DNA of 64,000 nt. Source: RYN-230 sp963814645 (GTDB taxonomy: Bacteria; Actinomycetota; Actinomycetes; Streptosporangiales; Streptosporangiaceae). Each line of letters begins with the position of its first letter. Positions within the stretch are counted from its first letter, which is position 1. This document shows positions 34,392 to 43,613 of this stretch, piece after piece. The translations under genes were made by a program, and so were the position numbers. Location: contig CAWFDX010000004.1 of NCBI GenBank assembly GCA_963814645.1, forward strand, positions 186,001 to 250,000. The letters run 5' to 3'. The notes beneath the pieces were generated by a model. That model did no database searches. It worked only from the letters and a program-made list of their open reading frames with translations, and was not told where the DNA came from.

Positions 34392-35501
34392 ATGTCAGCC
34401 CAGCCAGCGGACCGCGAACTTCTCGAAGCCATCCTGCTCGTCGGCGGGCAGGGCACCCGGCTCCGGCCGCTCACCATCGGCACGCCCAAGCCGCTGCTGC
34501 CCACAGCCGGTGTCCCGTTCCTGGCCCACCAGTTCGCCAAGGCGGCCGCGTGCGGCGTCACTCACGTGGTGCTGGCCACGGCCTACCGGGCCGAGATGTT
34601 CGCCGACTGCTTCGGCGACGGGCGGGCGTTCGGCCTGGAAATCTCCTACGTGCAGGAGGCGGAACCGCTGGGCACCGGCGGGGCCATCCGGAACGCCGCG
34701 GCCGGCCTACGCGGCGGTCCGGACAGCCCGGTCGTCGTGCTGAACGGGGACGTGCTGTCCGGCCACGACATCCCGGCCCAGATCGACCTGCACCGTAAGT
34801 CCGACGCGGCGGTCACCCTGCACCTGGTCGAGGTGCCGGACCCGGCCCGGTTCGGCTGCGTGCCGACCGACCCCAGCGGGCGGGTGACGGCGTTCCTGGA
34901 GAAGACGCCCAACCCGGTGACGAACCGGATCAACGCGGGCTGCTACGTGTTCCGCCGGTCGGTGATCGACGAGATACCGCCGGGCCGGGTGATCTCGGTG
35001 GAACGGGAGACCTTCCCCGGGCTGATCAGCGCGGGCGCGATCGTGATGGGCTACCCGGAATCCGCCTACTGGCTCGACGTGGGCACCCCGGAAGCGTTCG
35101 TGCAGGGGTCGTGCGACCTGGTGCAGGGCCGGCTGGCCTCCAGCGCGGTGCCGGCCGGCCGGGGCGCGCCCGGCGAGTGGCTGGTGCTGGACCGCGCCGA
35201 GGTGCACCCGGCGGCCCGGCTGCACGGCGGCACCGCGGTCGGCGCGGGCGCGCAGGTGGCCGCGGACGCGCACGTCGGCGGCAGCGTGCTGTTCGACGGG
35301 GCCAGCGTCGGCGCGGGCGCCCAGGTCACCGGCAGCGTGGTCGGCCGGGGCGCGCGGATCGGCGAGGGCGTGGTGCTGGACGGCGTGGTGATCGGCGACG
35401 CGGCCCGCATCGACCCCGGGAACGAGCTGCGCGCTGGGCTGCGGGTCTGGCCCGGTGAGGAACTGGGCCCGACGTGCGTTCGCTTCTCCACGGACGTGTG
35501 A
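34392..35501 (+). CDS. Mannose-1-phosphate guanylyltransferase-like nucleotidyltransferase
   Basis: Makes a nucleotide sugar, probably GDP-mannose, from GTP and mannose 1-phosphate. The N-terminal nucleotidyltransferase domain has ILLVGGQGTRLRPLTIGTPK, VVVLNGDVLSGHDI, EKTPNPVTNRINAGCYVF and AYWLDVGTPEAF. The C-terminal part (residues about 260-369) is a left-handed beta-helix of hexapeptide repeats (GAGAQVAADAHVGGSVLFDG). This is the Rv3264c arrangement. ATG 34392 is the likely start; the frame is open further upstream inside the GT4 gene. Its end overlaps the next gene by four bases. Confidence 0.87.
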   Translation: MSAQPADRELLEAILLVGGQGTRLRPLTIGTPKPLLPTAGVPFLAHQFAKAAACGVTHVVLATAYRAEMFADCFGDGRAFGLEISYVQEAEPLGTGGAIRNAAAGLRGGPDSPVVVLNGDVLSGHDIPAQIDLHRKSDAAVTLHLVEVPDPARFGCVPTDPSGRVTAFLEKTPNPVTNRINAGCYVFRRSVIDEIPPGRVISVERETFPGLISAGAIVMGYPESAYWLDVGTPEAFVQGSCDLVQGRLASSAVPAGRGAPGEWLVLDRAEVHPAARLHGGTAVGAGAQVAADAHVGGSVLFDGASVGAGAQVTGSVVGRGARIGEGVVLDGVVIGDAARIDPGNELRAGLRVWPGEELGPTCVRFSTDV

Positions 35502-36496
35502 GCGCCGGGCAGGCCCGGGCGGGCGAGCATCCGCCCGACCCGCATCCGGCCCATTTTGCCGAACGCCAGTACCCGCCCAATGCTGCCGGCCCAGACGCGG
35601 CCGGCGCGTGGCGGGCGCCGTTCGAGCTGGACCTGCGCCGGACGCTGGGCGTGCACGCCCGCGGCCGGGGCGACCCCGCCTACCGGGTGGCCGCTGATAA
35701 CAGCATCTGGCGTACCTCGCTCACTCCCGACGGCCCCGGCACGATCCGGGTCCGCCAGGACGGCGAGGTGATCCTCGCCGCAGCGTGGGGGCCGGGCGCG
35801 TCGTGGCTGCTGGAGACGCTGCCCGGCGCGCTGGGGGCGGACGACGACCGGGCTGGCTTCGACCCAGCCCACCCGCTGCTGCGCGAGCTGTCCACCCGGT
35901 TCCCGGGCGTCCGGGTCGGCCGCACCGGCCGGGTGCTCGAGGCCCTGGTGCCCGCCGTGCTGGAGCAGAAGGTGGTCGGCGTCGAGGCCCGCCGGGCCTG
36001 GCGCTACCTGCTGCTCCGGTTCGGCGCGCCCGCGCCCGGGCCGGCCCCGGCCGGGATGCGGGTGCCGCCGCCCGCCGCGACCTGGCGGCGGATCCCGTCC
36101 TGGGAGTGGCACCGGGCCGGAGTGGAAGGGGTACGGGCCCGCACCATCATCGGCGCCGCCGAGGTGGCCGGCCGGCTGGAGGAGATCGTCACGATGCGCG
36201 GAGACGACGCCGACCGGCGGCTCCGCTCGCTGCCCGGGATCGGGGTGTGGACCTCGGCCGAGGTGCGCCAGCGGGCCTGCGGGGACGCGGACGCCGTGTC
36301 GGTGGGCGACTACCACCTGCCCGCCCGGGTCGGCTGGGCGCTGGCCGGCCGGGTGGTGGACGACGACGGCATGCTCGAACTGCTGGCCCCGTACCCCGGG
36401 CACCGGCACCGGGCGGCCCGGCTGATCGAGCTCAGCGGGCTGGCCCCGCCGCGCCGCGGGCCACGCATGTCGGTGCGCGACTACCGGTCGTTCTAG
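35498..36496 (+). CDS. DNA-3-methyladenine glycosylase (AlkA-like, HhH-GPD)
   Basis: Base-excision repair glycosylase of the helix-hairpin-helix GPD superfamily. The hairpin LRSLPGIGVWTSAEVRQR is followed by GDADAVSVGDYHLP, where the Asp is the catalytic residue. The upstream helical domain holds LVPAVLEQKVVGVEARRAW. The N-terminal about 90 residues have the AlkA-like beta domain (FELDLRRTLGVHARGRGDP). Start GTG 35498 overlaps the preceding stop as GTGA, suggesting coupling. GTG 35474 would add eight residues. An alkylation-repair gene between mannose and F420 genes has no obvious functional link. Confidence 0.86.
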   Translation: MSAGQARAGEHPPDPHPAHFAERQYPPNAAGPDAAGAWRAPFELDLRRTLGVHARGRGDPAYRVAADNSIWRTSLTPDGPGTIRVRQDGEVILAAAWGPGASWLLETLPGALGADDDRAGFDPAHPLLRELSTRFPGVRVGRTGRVLEALVPAVLEQKVVGVEARRAWRYLLLRFGAPAPGPAPAGMRVPPPAATWRRIPSWEWHRAGVEGVRARTIIGAAEVAGRLEEIVTMRGDDADRRLRSLPGIGVWTSAEVRQRACGDADAVSVGDYHLPARVGWALAGRVVDDDGMLELLAPYPGHRHRAARLIELSGLAPPRRGPRMSVRDYRSF

Positions 36497-36524
36497 GCTC
36501 AACCACGCCACCTAAGGTGAGGGG

Positions 36525-39132
36525 ATGAGCGCCGCCACGGATGAGCCCACCCCACCCGCAACCGCCCTCCGCCGCGTGCTGGCCCGGGCCCGCGACGGGA
36601 AAGCGCTCGACCCGGCCGAAGCGGCCATCCTGCTGCATGCCCGGGGTGCGCAGCTCACCGAGCTGATGAGCTACGCGGCCCGGGTCCGGGACGCCGGGCT
36701 GGCCGCGGCCGGGCGGCCCGGCATCATCAGCTACTCGCGCAAGGTGTTCATCCCGCTCACCCGGCTGTGCCGGGACCGGTGCGCATACTGCACGTTCGTC
36801 ACCGTGCCGGGCCGGCTGGACAGCCCGTACCTGTCCCCGGACGAGGTGCTCAGCATCGCCAGCCAGGGGGCCGCGCTGGGCTGCAAGGAGGCGCTGTTCA
36901 CGCTGGGCGACCGGCCCGAGGCCCGCTGGCCGCAGGCCCGGGAGTGGCTGGACGCGCACGGCTACGACGACACGCTGTCCTACGTCCGGGCGATGGCCAT
37001 CCGGGTGCTGGAGGAGACCGGGCTGCTGCCGCACCTCAACCCCGGGGTGCTCAGCTGGCAGGACTTCCAGCGGCTCAAGCCGGTCGCGCCGTCCATGGGC
37101 ATGATGCTGGAGACCACCGCGGCCCGGCTGTTCACCGAGCGGGGCGGGCCGCACTTCGGCAGCCCGGATAAGGACCCGGCGGTCCGGCTCCGGGTGCTCG
37201 AGGACGCGGGCCGATCCAGCGTGCCGTTCACCACCGGGATCCTGATCGGCATCGGCGAGACCCGGGCCGAGCGGGCCGAGTCCATCTTCGCCATCCGGCG
37301 GGTGGCCCGGGAGTACGGCGGCATCCAGGAAGTGATCGTGCAGAACTTCCGGGCCAAGCCGGACACCAAGATGCGCGCCGCACCGGACGCCGAACTGGAC
37401 GACCTGGCCGCCACCATCGCGGTGGCCCGGCTGGTGCTCGGGCCGGCCATCCGGATCCAGGCTCCGCCCAACCTGATCGGCGACGAGTACGCGCTGATCC
37501 TGGCGGCCGGGATCGACGACTGGGGTGGCGTGTCCCCGCTCACCCCGGACCACGTCAACCCGGAGCGGCCCTGGCCGCAGATCGACGAACTGGCCGCCCG
37601 CACCGCGGCGGCCGGGCTGACGCTGCGCGAGCGGCTCACCATCTACCCCGGCTACCAGCGTGAGCCGTGGCTGGACCCGCGGCTGGCCGGGCACGTCGCC
37701 GCGCTGGCCGACCCAGGCACCGGGCTGGCCCGGGAGGATGCGCAGCCGGCCGGGCTGGCCGTGGCAGGAGCCGGACGGTGGCTGGGGCGAATCGTCCGGC
37801 CGGACCGACCTGCACACCACCATCGACAGCACCGGCCGGACCGCCGACCGGCGGGCCGACTTCGCCGAGGTGTACGGCGACTGGGCCGAGGTCGCCACCC
37901 GGATCGCTCCCGAAGCCCGGGTTGGCGCGACAGGGCCGGGTCCGGCCCGCGGGCAACTCCGGCCCGATGTAGCAGCGGCCCTGCGCAGCGCGGAGCGGAA
38001 CCCGGCCGGGATCACCGACGCCGAGGCGCTGGCCCTGCTGGACGCCGACGGGGCGGAACTCGACGCGCTGGCCGCACTGGCCGACGGGCTGCGCCGGGAC
38101 ACGGTCGGTGACGACGTCAGCTACATCGTGACCCGGAACATCAACTTCACCAACGTGTGCTACACCGGCTGCCGGTTCTGCGCGTTCGCCCAGCGCCGGA
38201 CCGACGCCGACGCGTACACGCTGTCCCTGGAGCAGGTCGGCGAGCGGGCCGAGCAGGCCTGGGCGGCCGGCGCGACCGAGGTGTGCATGCAGGGCGGCAT
38301 CCACCCGGACCTGCCCGGCACGGCGTACTTCGACATCGCGGCCGAGGTCAAGCGGCGCTGCCCGGACCTGCACGTGCACGCGTTCTCGCCGATGGAGGTG
38401 GTGAACGGGGCGGCCCGCACCGGGCTGCCGGTCCGTGACTGGCTGATCCGGGCCCGGGAGGCCGGGGTCGGCTCGCATCCCGGCACCGCGGCCGAGATCC
38501 TCGATGACGACGTGCGCTGGGTGCTGACCAAGGGCAAGCTGCCCGCCGCGGCCTGGGTCGAGGTCATCACGACCGCGCACGAGCTGGGCATCCCGACCAG
38601 CGCGACGATGATGTACGGGCACGTGGACACCCCGGCGCACTGGGTCGGGCACCTGCGGGTGATCCGCGGCATCCAGGAGCGCACCGGCGGCTTCACCGAG
38701 TTCGTGCTCCTCCCGTTCGTGCACGCCAGCGCGCCGATCTACCTGGCTGGGCTGGCCCGGCCCGGGCCGACCCGGCGGGAGAACCGGGCCGTGCATGCGC
38801 TGTCCCGGATCATGCTGCACGGCGCCATCGACTCGATCCAGTGCTCCTGGGTCAAGCTGGGCGACGACCTGTGCCGGATCGTGCTGCAGGGCGGGGTCAA
38901 CGACCTGGGCGGCACGCTGATGGAGGAGACGATCAGCCGGATGGCCGGGTCGCAGAACGGCTCGTACAAGACGATCAGCCAGTTCGCCGCGCTGGTCGCG
39001 CCGCTGGAGCGGCCGCTGCGGCAGCGCACCACGACCTACGGCGAGCCGCCGGCCGAGCGGCTGGCCGCCGCCGCGGCCAGCGACGGGGTGACCCCGGCCG
39101 TCCGCGCCCCGCTCCCGCTGGTGACGCCGTAG
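36525..39132 (+). CDS. fbiC: FbiC, F0 synthase (CofG-CofH fusion), frameshifted in the linker
   Basis: Bifunctional radical-SAM enzyme making the F0 deazaflavin from tyrosine and a flavin precursor. The CofG half has its cluster motif LCRDRCAYCTFV (36763-36798) and the CofH half NVCYTGCRFCAFAQ (38155-38196). The halves are in different frames: frame of 36525 through about 37755, then frame of 37660 to the stop at 39132. Deleting one G from CTGGCCGTGG at 37755-37764 restores GLPWQEPD, the sequence expected in FbiC. Read straight, the CofG frame ends at 38111 and the CofH half would need its own start. A sequencing error or a true split are both possible; the rest of both domains is intact. Confidence 0.85.
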
Positions 39133-39167
39133 GGTGGCGGCCAGCGCCGCGGAAAGGGGATGACGGG

Positions 39168-40556
39168 ATGGCCGATCAGGTGGCCACGGCCGCCGCGCCG
39201 CCGGTGCGCAGCGCGCGGCTGACCGGGTGGGGCCGGATCGCGCCGTCGACCGCGCAGCTGGCCGAGCCCGCCGCCCCGGCCCAGGTAGCCGCGCTGCTCA
39301 AGGAGGCCCCGGCCGGCCGCGGCGTGATCGCCCGCGGCCTGGGCCGCAGCTACAACAACGCGGCGCAGAACGGCGGCGGCCTGGTCATCGGGACCGCCAG
39401 GCTGAACCGGATCGTCAGCCTGGACCGCGCCACCGGGCTGGCCGTGTGCGAGGCCGGGGTCAGCCTGGAACAGCTGATGGTGGCCGGGCTGCCCAGCGGC
39501 TGGTTCGTGCCGGTGTCCCCGGGCACCCGGCAGGTTACGGTGGGCGGCGCGATCGCCGCCGACGTGCACGGCAAGAACCATCACCGGGCAGGCAGTTTCG
39601 CCAGCCACGTGCCCTGGTTCGATCTGCTGCTGCCGGACGGCTCCGAGCGCCGGGTCACCCCGGCCACCGAACCCGGTCTTTTCTGGGCCACCGCGGGCGG
39701 CATGGGGCTGACCGGTGTGCTGCTGCGTGCTGGCGTTCAGCTGATAAGGGTTGAGACGTCACGGCTCACCGTGGATACGGTGCGCACCGGGGACATCGAC
39801 GAGACGATGGGCTACCTGTCCGCCACCGACGACCGGTACGGGTACACCGTGGCCTGGACCGACTGCCTGGCCCGGGGCGGGAAGCTGGGCCGCTCGGTGA
39901 TCACCAGCGGGGACTTCGCCGCGGTCAGCGACCTGGCCCCGTGGGACCAGCAGGACCCGCTGGTGTTCCGCCACGGCGGGCGGCTCGGCGCGCCGCCGGT
40001 GTTCCCGAACGGGCTGCTGAACAGGACCACGGTCGGGCTGGCCAACGAGGTCTGGTACCGCAAGGCGCCGCTGCGGCTGGACGCCCAGATCCAGACCATC
40101 GGGCAGTTCTTCCACCCGCTGGACGGGATCCGGAACTGGAACCGGGTGTACGGCCCGCGCGGCTTGCGGCAGTACCAGTTCGTGGTGCCATTCGGCCAGG
40201 ACCAGGTGGTGCGCCGGGCGCTGGAGCGGATCAGCGCGGCCCGCGCGCCGTCGTTCGTGACCGTGCTCAAGCGGTTCGGCCCGGCCGACCCCGGGCTGCT
40301 GTCCTTTCCGCTGGCCGGCTGGACGCTGGCGCTGGACTTCCCGGCCCGCACCCCCGGCCTGGACGGCCTGCTGGACGAGCTGGACGCCGCGGTGCTGGAC
40401 GCGGGCGGGCGGGTGTACCTGGCCAAGGACTCCCGGGTCCGGCCCGAGGTGCTGGCCCAGATGTACCCGCGGCTGGCCGAGTTCCGCGCGCTGCGCGCGG
40501 AACTCGACCCGGCCGGCGTGCTGGCCTCCGACCTGTCCCGGCGCCTGGGCCTCTAG
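39168..40556 (+). CDS. dprE1: DprE1-like FAD oxidase (decaprenylphosphoryl-ribose oxidase)
   Basis: Vanillyl-alcohol-oxidase-type flavoenzyme. FAD-binding motifs are ARGLGRSYNNAAQNGGGLVI, SPGTRQVTVGGAIAADVHGK and NHHRAGSF, where the first His after GKN is the flavin-linked or near-flavin position of DprE1. The C-terminus has FVTVLKRFGP, GWTLALDFP and VYLAKDSRVRPE. In the mycobacterial enzyme the residue matching Ala388 here is Cys387. DprE1 normally oxidises decaprenylphosphoryl-ribose as a first step to arabinose, with DprE2. No DprE2 is in this window. ATG 39168 has AAGGGG upstream. The true substrate in this organism is inference. Confidence 0.85.
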   Translation: MADQVATAAAPPVRSARLTGWGRIAPSTAQLAEPAAPAQVAALLKEAPAGRGVIARGLGRSYNNAAQNGGGLVIGTARLNRIVSLDRATGLAVCEAGVSLEQLMVAGLPSGWFVPVSPGTRQVTVGGAIAADVHGKNHHRAGSFASHVPWFDLLLPDGSERRVTPATEPGLFWATAGGMGLTGVLLRAGVQLIRVETSRLTVDTVRTGDIDETMGYLSATDDRYGYTVAWTDCLARGGKLGRSVITSGDFAAVSDLAPWDQQDPLVFRHGGRLGAPPVFPNGLLNRTTVGLANEVWYRKAPLRLDAQIQTIGQFFHPLDGIRNWNRVYGPRGLRQYQFVVPFGQDQVVRRALERISAARAPSFVTVLKRFGPADPGLLSFPLAGWTLALDFPARTPGLDGLLDELDAAVLDAGGRVYLAKDSRVRPEVLAQMYPRLAEFRALRAELDPAGVLASDLSRRLGL

Positions 40557-41881
40557 AGCATCAGCAGGAAGTCGTCCGGGTCACGGGACGGGCGGTCCTT
40601 GACCCGGGCCGCGGCGTGGCCGACGCCGACCGCGCCCATCGGCTCCCAGCCGTCCGGCAGCCCGAGCGCCGCGGCGGCTACCGGGCGGCAGAACATGGTG
40701 CTCGACACCCAGCACGAGCCGAGGCCTTCCACGGCCAGCGCGACCAGCAGGTTCTCCACCGCAGCGCCGGCCGCTACGACGAACATCTCGCGTTCCGCCG
40801 CGTTCCGCCGCCCGTCCGGGTAGGTGTGCGCGGCGTCGGTCACCAGGCACGGCACGATGATCAGCGGCGCCCGGCGCAGCGGCTCGCCGCGGCGCACCCG
40901 CCTGGCGATCTGCTCCTCGGTGAACCCGTCCCCGCGCAGGTCGGCGATCCACGCGGCCAGCATGTCGTCCAGCAGCCTGGTCCGCGCCTGCGCCGACGCC
41001 AGCACCGCGAACCGGACCGGCGTGGAGTGGTGCGGCGCGGGCGCGGTCAGCGCGGCCGCGATCGACCGGCGCACCGCGGCCAGGTCCACCGGCTGCGCGG
41101 TGAACTCGCGGACCGTCCGCCGTGCGGCCAGCACGTCAGCGGCGCCGTACCGGAACATGTCCTCCTCGGCCGGCCGGATCAGCGCCTGCGCGCCCGGCCC
41201 GTCGTCCTCGCTGACCAGCCTAGCCAGGCCCCGGATGACGGCCACCGGGATGCCGGTGACCTTGCCCTTCACCAGGTCCGCGGCGGACGCCAGCTCGTCG
41301 GCCACCGCGGCCAGGGTGACCTCCATCGGGGTGCCGAACGTGTCCGGCTGGCCCCGGTAGTCGTGCACCGGCGCCAGCCCGGCCGCGCCGATGGCCTGGT
41401 CGGTCTGGCCGATCCGCCACGGCCGCCCCATGGTGTCGGTGATCAGCACGCCGACCCGGACGCCCAGCCGGTCACGCAGCCCGGCGCGGATCCGGCGGGC
41501 CGACCCGTCGGGGTCCTCGGGCAGCAGCGCCACCGTCCCCGGCGCGATGTTGGAGGCGTCCACCCCGGCCGCGGCCAGTACCAGGCCATGCCGGGTCTGC
41601 ACGATGCGCGCCGGGCCGCGCTGGGCCACCACGCGGACCGTCTCCGCCTCGATGGCCTTCTCCCGGTCGGCCTGGATGAGCCGGCCTTCCGCCTTGCTGA
41701 CCACCTTCGAGGTGATCACCACGATGTCCCCGTCGGCCAGCGCCGGCGCGGCCGCCGCGATCAGCCCGGCCAGGTCCGCGCCCGGCTCGACCTCGGGGAA
41801 GCCGCTCAGGCCGGTCACCGCGAAACCACTTTTGCCGAACGCCAGTGCCGCGCCGGTCCCGGCCGGCTCGACCCCGGTCAT
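40553..41881 (-). CDS. fbiB: FbiB, F420:gamma-glutamyl ligase with nitroreductase-like domain
   Basis: 442 residues. The N-terminal CofE-like ligase (residues about 15-245) adds glutamates to F420-0: VVITSKVVSKAEGRLI, GVLITDTMGRPWRIGQTDQA and PGTVALLPEDPDGSARRIR. The C-terminal half is an FMN-binding nitroreductase fold (ARRTVREFTAQPVDLAAVRR, GLGSCWVSSTMFC) needed in actinobacteria for reduction of dehydro-F420. ATG 41881 overlaps the fbiA stop as ATGA. Its stop codon shares the CTAG with the stop of dprE1 on the opposite strand. Confidence 0.92.
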   Translation of the reverse strand: MTGVEPAGTGAALAFGKSGFAVTGLSGFPEVEPGADLAGLIAAAAPALADGDIVVITSKVVSKAEGRLIQADREKAIEAETVRVVAQRGPARIVQTRHGLVLAAAGVDASNIAPGTVALLPEDPDGSARRIRAGLRDRLGVRVGVLITDTMGRPWRIGQTDQAIGAAGLAPVHDYRGQPDTFGTPMEVTLAAVADELASAADLVKGKVTGIPVAVIRGLARLVSEDDGPGAQALIRPAEEDMFRYGAADVLAARRTVREFTAQPVDLAAVRRSIAAALTAPAPHHSTPVRFAVLASAQARTRLLDDMLAAWIADLRGDGFTEEQIARRVRRGEPLRRAPLIIVPCLVTDAAHTYPDGRRNAAEREMFVVAAGAAVENLLVALAVEGLGSCWVSSTMFCRPVAAAALGLPDGWEPMGAVGVGHAAARVKDRPSRDPDDFLLML

Positions 41882-42819
41882 CCGGCCAGCTCCACAGCCA
41901 GGTCCACGGCGGCCCGGGCGATGGCCGAGGTGGCCGGCAGGTCGGTCATGTACAGCGGCAGCGCGCGCACCGCGATCCCGGCCAGTTCCGGTGCGTCCAC
42001 CGCGTCCTTGTCCTGCTCGTCCACCAGCCAGCCGGCCAGCAGGCCCCGGCCGTAGTGCCCGGCCACCGCCCGCGCGGTGGCCGGCACGCCGATGGCGGCC
42101 AGGCAGGCGTCGGCCATGCCGCGGACCGGGGCGCCGCCGATGATCGGGGACACGCCGACCACGGCCTTGTCCCGGAGCGCCGCCGCGATGCCCGGCACGG
42201 CCAGGATGGAGCCGATGCTGACCACCGGGTTGGACGGCGGGAACAGCACCACGTCGGCCGCGGCGATCGCGTCCAGCACGCCGGGTGCGGGCTTGGCCTG
42301 GTCCGCGCCCTGGAACCGGATGGCGGTGGCCGGCGCCTCGGCGTGCAGCCGCACCCACCACTCCTGGAAGTGCACCACCCGGCCGTCGGCCAGCGCGACA
42401 TGCGTCTGCACCGGGTCGTCGGACATCGGGATCAGGGTGATCCCGGGCTGCCAGCGCTGGCACAGCGCCGCGGTGGCCGCGGACAGCGGCTGGCCCGCGG
42501 CCAGCAGGCTGGTCCGCGCGATGTGCGTGGCGAAGTCCTTGTCGCCGAGCTGGAACCAGCCCGGCCCGGCGCGGTAGGCGGCCAGTTCGGCCAGTACGCC
42601 GAAGGTGTCCCCGGCCCGGCCCCAGCCCTGTTCCTCGCTGATCCCGCCGCCCAGGGTGTACATGACGGTGTCCAGGTCGGGCGAGACATGCAGGCCGAAC
42701 AGGGTGATGTCATCGCCGGTGTTGCCGATGACGGTGATGTGGGCGGCCGGGGCCACGGCCCGCAGGCCGCGCAGGAAGCGCGCGGCCCCGACTCCGCCTG
42801 CCAGCACGGTGATGCGCAT
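41878..42819 (-). CDS. fbiA: FbiA, phosphoenolpyruvyl/lactyl transferase of F420 synthesis
   Basis: 313 residues. CofD-family enzyme joining the activated three-carbon donor to F0. The nucleotide-binding N-terminus is RITVLAGGVGAARFLRGL, with VIGNTGDDITLFGLHVSPDL, YTLGGGISEEQGWGRAGDTF, LGDKDFATHIART and FPPSNPVVSIGSILAVPGI, all standard. ATG 42819 opens the motif; the frame runs back to 43023 but that part has no homology-like sequence. It is the first gene of fbiAB. Confidence 0.93.
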   Translation of the reverse strand: MRITVLAGGVGAARFLRGLRAVAPAAHITVIGNTGDDITLFGLHVSPDLDTVMYTLGGGISEEQGWGRAGDTFGVLAELAAYRAGPGWFQLGDKDFATHIARTSLLAAGQPLSAATAALCQRWQPGITLIPMSDDPVQTHVALADGRVVHFQEWWVRLHAEAPATAIRFQGADQAKPAPGVLDAIAAADVVLFPPSNPVVSIGSILAVPGIAAALRDKAVVGVSPIIGGAPVRGMADACLAAIGVPATARAVAGHYGRGLLAGWLVDEQDKDAVDAPELAGIAVRALPLYMTDLPATSAIARAAVDLAVELAG

Positions 42820-43004
42820 GCCGGCCAGTCTTGCAACCCGGGCCCGGCGCCGTCCGGTGCGCCCCCCGGGAACCGCCCACCGGGACGCCCCCGGAACCGC
42901 GGCCAGGCAGCGAAATCGGGTCCAAGTTGGCCTGGGACCCCAGGATTCTCGGCGGACTTTCCCGTCATCAGGAACAAGAATGCTGCCTCTATCACGTATC
43001 CAGC

Positions 43005-43034
43005 TTGACGCGATGCAAGACACGCGGGTGTAAT
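43005..43034 (+). promoter_or_regulatory. Candidate promoter of whiB2
   Basis: TTGACG at 43005-43010 and TGTAAT at 43029-43034 are separated by 18 bases, a fair primary-sigma match in an otherwise GC-rich gap between divergent fbiA and whiB2. Not tested. Confidence 0.4.
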
Positions 43035-43101
43035 TTCAAGCGTGTAGTTCTCGCGCTCCGGGGGAGAGGGCGCGGGAGAACGAAGGGGTAGGAGGTGCGC
43101 T

Positions 43102-43386
43102 GTGGCCGACGTGATCGTGGCGCTGGCGCCCGGTGGCGGGTTCGGGATCGACGCGGAAGACGCGGCGGAACTAGGTTGGCAGGATCGCGCACTCTGTGCG
43201 CAGACAGATCCGGAAGCCTTCTTCCCCGAGAAGGGCGGCTCCACCCGGGAGGCCAAGAAGGTCTGCCGGGGCTGCGAGGTCCGGGCCGAATGCCTGGAGT
43301 ACGCGCTCGAACACGATGAGCGGTTCGGCATCTGGGGCGGCCTGTCCGAGCGCGAGCGGCGCCGGATGAAGCGCGAGGCGATCTAG
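43102..43386 (+). CDS. whiB2: WhiB2/WhmD-type regulator
   Basis: 94 residues. The iron-sulfur cysteines are in RALCAQTDPEAFFPEKGGST and KKVCRGCEVRAECLEYALEH. The turn FGIWGGLSERERRRMKR is the WhiB2/WhmD (WhiB) end, lacking the AT-hook of WhiB7. This regulator controls septation and cell division in actinobacteria. GTG 43102 has GTAGGAGG upstream. Position beside fbiA and the GT2-zincin-DUF3499-phosphomannomutase run is the same as in Mycobacterium (Rv3260c). Confidence 0.93.
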   Translation: MADVIVALAPGGGFGIDAEDAAELGWQDRALCAQTDPEAFFPEKGGSTREAKKVCRGCEVRAECLEYALEHDERFGIWGGLSERERRRMKREAI

Positions 43387-43613
43387 TACTCGCCGCGGCG
43401 GGCCGCCGTTAACGGTGGCCCGCAGGTCAGCCGCGGGGTGGTTACCCGGGCGCTGCTGCCCGGGTAACAGGGGTCTGCACGGAAGCGCCCAGAGTGCCTG
43501 CCTGGCCGGCATCGGTTCGCGTATTGTTCACCGCGTACCCGCGCCTGCCCGGAGCCGAGCGGGCAGTCATCGCGGTACCGGGCGGGCGGCCATCCTGAGC
43601 AGCAAGCGGACTC

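Noticed and set aside
36525..39132. Separate cofG and cofH genes
   Set aside because: One extra base explains the split and actinobacteria normally have the fusion; no good independent CofH start was found. Kept as frameshifted fbiC.
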